Positions 13,070 to 15,069 of a stretch of DNA of 15,069 nucleotides are shown in pieces. The DNA is taken from positions 1 through 15,069 of the forward strand of contig NZ_CBFHNB010000057.1 of assembly GCF_965657105.1 (NCBI RefSeq). The letters run 5' to 3'. The notes under the pieces were generated by a model, which was not told the origin of the DNA, ran no database searches, and worked only from the letters and a program-made list of their open reading frames with translations. Position numbers and translations under genes: made by a program. The stretch's first letter is position 1, and each line of letters opens with the position of its first letter. This DNA comes from Puniceispirillum sp965657105 (GTDB lineage: Bacteria; Pseudomonadota; Alphaproteobacteria; Puniceispirillales; Puniceispirillaceae).

Positions 13070-14213
13070 TGTTAATGAAACGCACACACCACCAAAATAT
13101 GGTGTGATGATATGTGGCCATGGTTCACGTTCAAAATCTGCGGTCACAGAATTTGCCGTCCTAGCAGAAAAGCTGGCGCCATTATTTCCGGATTGGCCTG
13201 TTGAATATGGCTATCTGGAATTTGCAACACCTGTGATCAAAACAGGTCTGGATGCATTGCGTGCAAAAGGGGTGACGCATGTTCTGGCAGTGCCTGGCAT
13301 GTTGTTTGCGGCTGGCCATGCCAAAAATGATATTCCATCTGTGCTGAACACCTATGCGGCTGAGCATGATATTACGATTCAGTATGGCCGTGAACTGGCG
13401 ATCGATCTGCAAATGCTTCAAGCTGCTGGCGATCGGATCAAATCCGCAGTTGATGAGGCGAATGCCACCCATGGCGCGGTTGATATTGCTGAGACTTGCC
13501 TTGTTGTAATCGGGCGTGGTGCCTCTGATCCTGATGCGAATTCCAATGTTTCCAAAATATGCCGGATGCTATGGGAAGGTATGGGGTTCGGCTGGGCAGA
13601 AGTTGGCTATAGCGGCGTGACCTTTCCGCTTGTCCAGCCATGTCTCGAGCATGTAGCGCGGCTTGGCTATAAACGTGTTGTTGTGTTTCCGTATTTCCTA
13701 TTTTCAGGCATTCTGATTGACCGTATTTATGGCTTTACTGACGAGGTGGCAGGTCATTATCCAGACATCGAATTTATCAAAGCCAGCTATCTAAATGACC
13801 ATCCGAAGGTGATTGCAACTTTTGCTGATCGGGTTCGTGAGATCATTGATGGTAATAACAATATGAACTGTGCTTTATGTAAATACCGTGCGCAGGTGTT
13901 GGGTTTTGAAGCTGATGTTGGTGTGGCACAGGAAAGCCATCATCATCATGTCGAGGGGCAAGGAATTTCAGCCCCCGGTAGCAATGTTGAAGATTGTAAA
14001 TTATGTGACAGCTTCTGTAGCGGTGCGTGTCGCCTTGATAGTGACCATCAGCATGACCATGCCCATGATCATGACCATGCCCACGATCATGCCCACGACC
14101 ACGACCACGATCATGGGCATACGCATCAACCTTATCCGCATGCAAAACATCCACATGGACCGGAATCGGTGCGTAACTATAAACCTAAATCCAGTCAGGA
14201 ATCAGATAGGTGA
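13062..14213 (+). CDS. cbiX: CbiX, sirohydrochlorin cobaltochelatase, long form with His-rich tail
   Basis: 383 residues. The two chelatase-type half-domains cover about 12-262. The metal-binding histidines expected of CbiX are in ICGHGSR (His20) and AAGHAKND (His86). The second half carries VVIGRGASDPDAN and VVFPYFLFSG. A C-terminal extension then has the MxCxxC motif (M268, C270, C273), reported as an iron-sulfur ligand in other CbiX proteins, a short His run (293-296), a second cysteine group CKLCDSFCSGAC (312, 315, 319, 323) and a tail with 17 His between 329 and 365. Known role: inserting Co2+ into sirohydrochlorin early in the anaerobic B12 route. Finding it with cobN and cobH, which belong to the late-insertion route, is odd; it may have a different substrate or a metal-supply role. 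It overlaps both the upstream small gene and, in effect, abuts cobH. Confidence 0.9.
   Translation: MHDVNETHTPPKYGVMICGHGSRSKSAVTEFAVLAEKLAPLFPDWPVEYGYLEFATPVIKTGLDALRAKGVTHVLAVPGMLFAAGHAKNDIPSVLNTYAAEHDITIQYGRELAIDLQMLQAAGDRIKSAVDEANATHGAVDIAETCLVVIGRGASDPDANSNVSKICRMLWEGMGFGWAEVGYSGVTFPLVQPCLEHVARLGYKRVVVFPYFLFSGILIDRIYGFTDEVAGHYPDIEFIKASYLNDHPKVIATFADRVREIIDGNNNMNCALCKYRAQVLGFEADVGVAQESHHHHVEGQGISAPGSNVEDCKLCDSFCSGACRLDSDHQHDHAHDHDHAHDHAHDHDHDHGHTHQPYPHAKHPHGPESVRNYKPKSSQESDR
14046..14156 (+). repeat. His-codon tandem tract at the 3' end of cbiX
   Basis: Repeating CAT/CAC, GAC/GAT and GCC codons in near-perfect tandem units (roughly 6 to 18 bases) encode the HDHAHD tail of CbiX. Units differ mainly at third positions, which suggests expansion followed by drift, with purifying selection on His. 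Confidence 0.8.
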
Positions 14214-14222
14214 TTGGCGCTG

Positions 14223-14912
14223 ATGACATCAACCTATTCCTATATCAAAGACCCGCAGACCATTTACGACGCATCCTTTGCGCATGTTCGTGAACAGGCA
14301 CGGCTGGACGCTTTTTCGGGTGATGACGCCGAAATAGCGATCCGTATCATTCATGCGTGTGGCATGGTTGATGTGGCTGAACAGCTTGTTATTGATACTC
14401 ATTCTATATCGGCAGCTATTGCTGCTTTGCGAGCTGGCGCACATATTTTTTGTGATTGTGAAATGGTTGCATCGGGGATAACACGACGTTTTTTACCTGC
14501 GGATAACCCAGTTCGGGTGACATTAAACGATCCGCAAACGCCTGCCAGAGCATTAGCTGACAAAACCACACGCTCGGCGGCGGCGGTTGATCTGTGGGAC
14601 GAACAGCTTGAGGGCGCTATCGTAGTTATTGGCAATGCACCAACAGCTTTGTTTCGTTTGCTTGAACGTATGCGGGATGAGTCAGTAAGGCCAGCTTTGA
14701 TACTTGGCTTTCCTGTCGGCTTTATTGGTGCGGCTGAGTCAAAAATGGCATTGGCCTCTCTGGCAGATGATAGGTCTGTCGTAGCCAAACATGCCACGCT
14801 AGAAAAACCATTTGCGCCTCCCTTTATCACCTTGCATGGTACATTAGGGGGGTCAGCGATTGCGTCGGCGGCATTGAATGCGCTTGCAGTGATCGCTGGG
14901 CGCTCAGCATGA
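14223..14912 (+). CDS. cobH: CobH, precorrin-8X methylmutase
   Basis: 229 residues. CobH moves the C-11 methyl to C-12 of precorrin-8X, giving hydrogenobyrinic acid. The family start MTSTYSYIKDPQTIYDASFA, the catalytic His44 in RIIHACGM, the CDCEMVASGI stretch, the VVIGNAPTALFRL block, and the end motif FITLHGTLGGSAIASAALNAL are all present. I chose the ATG at 14223 over an in-frame TTG at 14214, since AGGTGA lies 9 bases before it, overlapping the cbiX stop. The stop shares ATGA with the next gene. In the aerobic pathway this reaction directly precedes CobB and then CobN. Confidence 0.95.
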   Translation: MTSTYSYIKDPQTIYDASFAHVREQARLDAFSGDDAEIAIRIIHACGMVDVAEQLVIDTHSISAAIAALRAGAHIFCDCEMVASGITRRFLPADNPVRVTLNDPQTPARALADKTTRSAAAVDLWDEQLEGAIVVIGNAPTALFRLLERMRDESVRPALILGFPVGFIGAAESKMALASLADDRSVVAKHATLEKPFAPPFITLHGTLGGSAIASAALNALAVIAGRSA

Positions 14913-15069
14913 GCAAAGCCACGCAAAACATCACCATTATAGGCGTTACCGAAGCCGGGTGCATGGCTTTGGCACCTGATGCGCTTGCCTGTATCAAAGC
15001 CGCCGATCACATATTTGCGTCAAAACGGTTCCATGCCACGATTGATACAAATGGTATAATCGAAAGCTG
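14909..15069 (+). CDS. cobL: CobL/CbiE-like precorrin-6Y methyltransferase, N-terminal part (cut by window edge)
   Basis: Only the first 53 codons are present. The protein begins MSKATQNITIIGVTEAGCMA and continues LAPDALACIKAADHIFASKR, which follows the CbiE half of CobL (first strand and loop, LSPAA-like helix, AAD-V/I-hydrophobic, then a GG-R-like segment). CobL methylates C-5 and C-15 of precorrin-6Y and removes a carboxylate. The usual glycine-rich loop (GIGEDG type) reads GVTEAG here. The ATGA overlap with cobH supports a shared operon. Another cobalamin methyltransferase cannot be excluded from so short a fragment, but CobI, CobJ and CobM start differently. Confidence 0.7.
   Translation, partial: MSKATQNITIIGVTEAGCMALAPDALACIKAADHIFASKRFHATIDTNGIIES

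Noticed and set aside
14046..14156. Possible CRISPR-like or minisatellite array
   Set aside because: The repeats are short, have no unique spacers, and are in-frame His codons of cbiX.
14399..15010. 203-codon antisense ORF across cobH and the cobL start
   Set aside because: Both plus-strand genes carry clear family motifs; the antisense translation is low-complexity Ala/Ser/Thr with no recognisable domain.

Overview
The window is a chromosomal segment from an alphaproteobacterium of moderate GC content (about half or a little under, judged by eye), dominated by the late, aerobic part of cobalamin (vitamin B12) biosynthesis. CobN, CobO, CobQ, CobH, CobC, CobD and CobW are all of the alphaproteobacterial type. 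The mix of genes recalls marine groups such as SAR116 or Rhodobacterales, but no rRNA or other taxonomic marker is present, so this placement is inference.

Layout. Positions 1-1263 on the minus strand carry an unrelated small operon: an unrecognised 87-residue ORF, a short-chain dehydrogenase, and the start of a SnoaL/NTF2-like protein running off the left edge. From 1341 on the plus strand, a Rhizobium-type asparaginase overlaps cobC. The gap 3373-3745 holds a well-formed cobalamin riboswitch whose expression platform appears able to hide the ribosome binding site of hupE, a putative cobalt importer. A strong intrinsic terminator follows hupE. Next comes the tightly overlapping run cobW-cobN-cobO-cobQ. 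cobD lies convergent on the minus strand. A 337-base divergent gap (12433-12769), with a GC-rich core of unknown nature, precedes a second plus-strand run: a small His-containing membrane protein, cbiX, cobH and the start of a cobL/cbiE-like gene cut by the right edge.

How the genes fit together. HupE would bring in Co2+, and CobW and the His-rich small protein are candidates for handling it. CobH makes hydrogenobyrinic acid, CobN (with CobS and CobT, not in the window) inserts cobalt into its a,c-diamide, CobO adenosylates, CobQ amidates, and CobC plus CobD build and attach the aminopropanol arm. The presence of CbiX, the early-insertion chelatase of the anaerobic route, next to CobH and close to CobN is the most notable biochemical puzzle. 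Histidine-rich, metal-binding-type segments recur in CobW, CbiX and the small membrane protein.

No mobile element, CRISPR array, tRNA or rRNA was seen. The system is a recognisable B12 locus, not a wholly new one. The less explained parts are the asparaginase-cobC coupling, the 12433-12769 gap, the extra cysteine cluster of CbiX, and the orphan ORF at 1000-1263.
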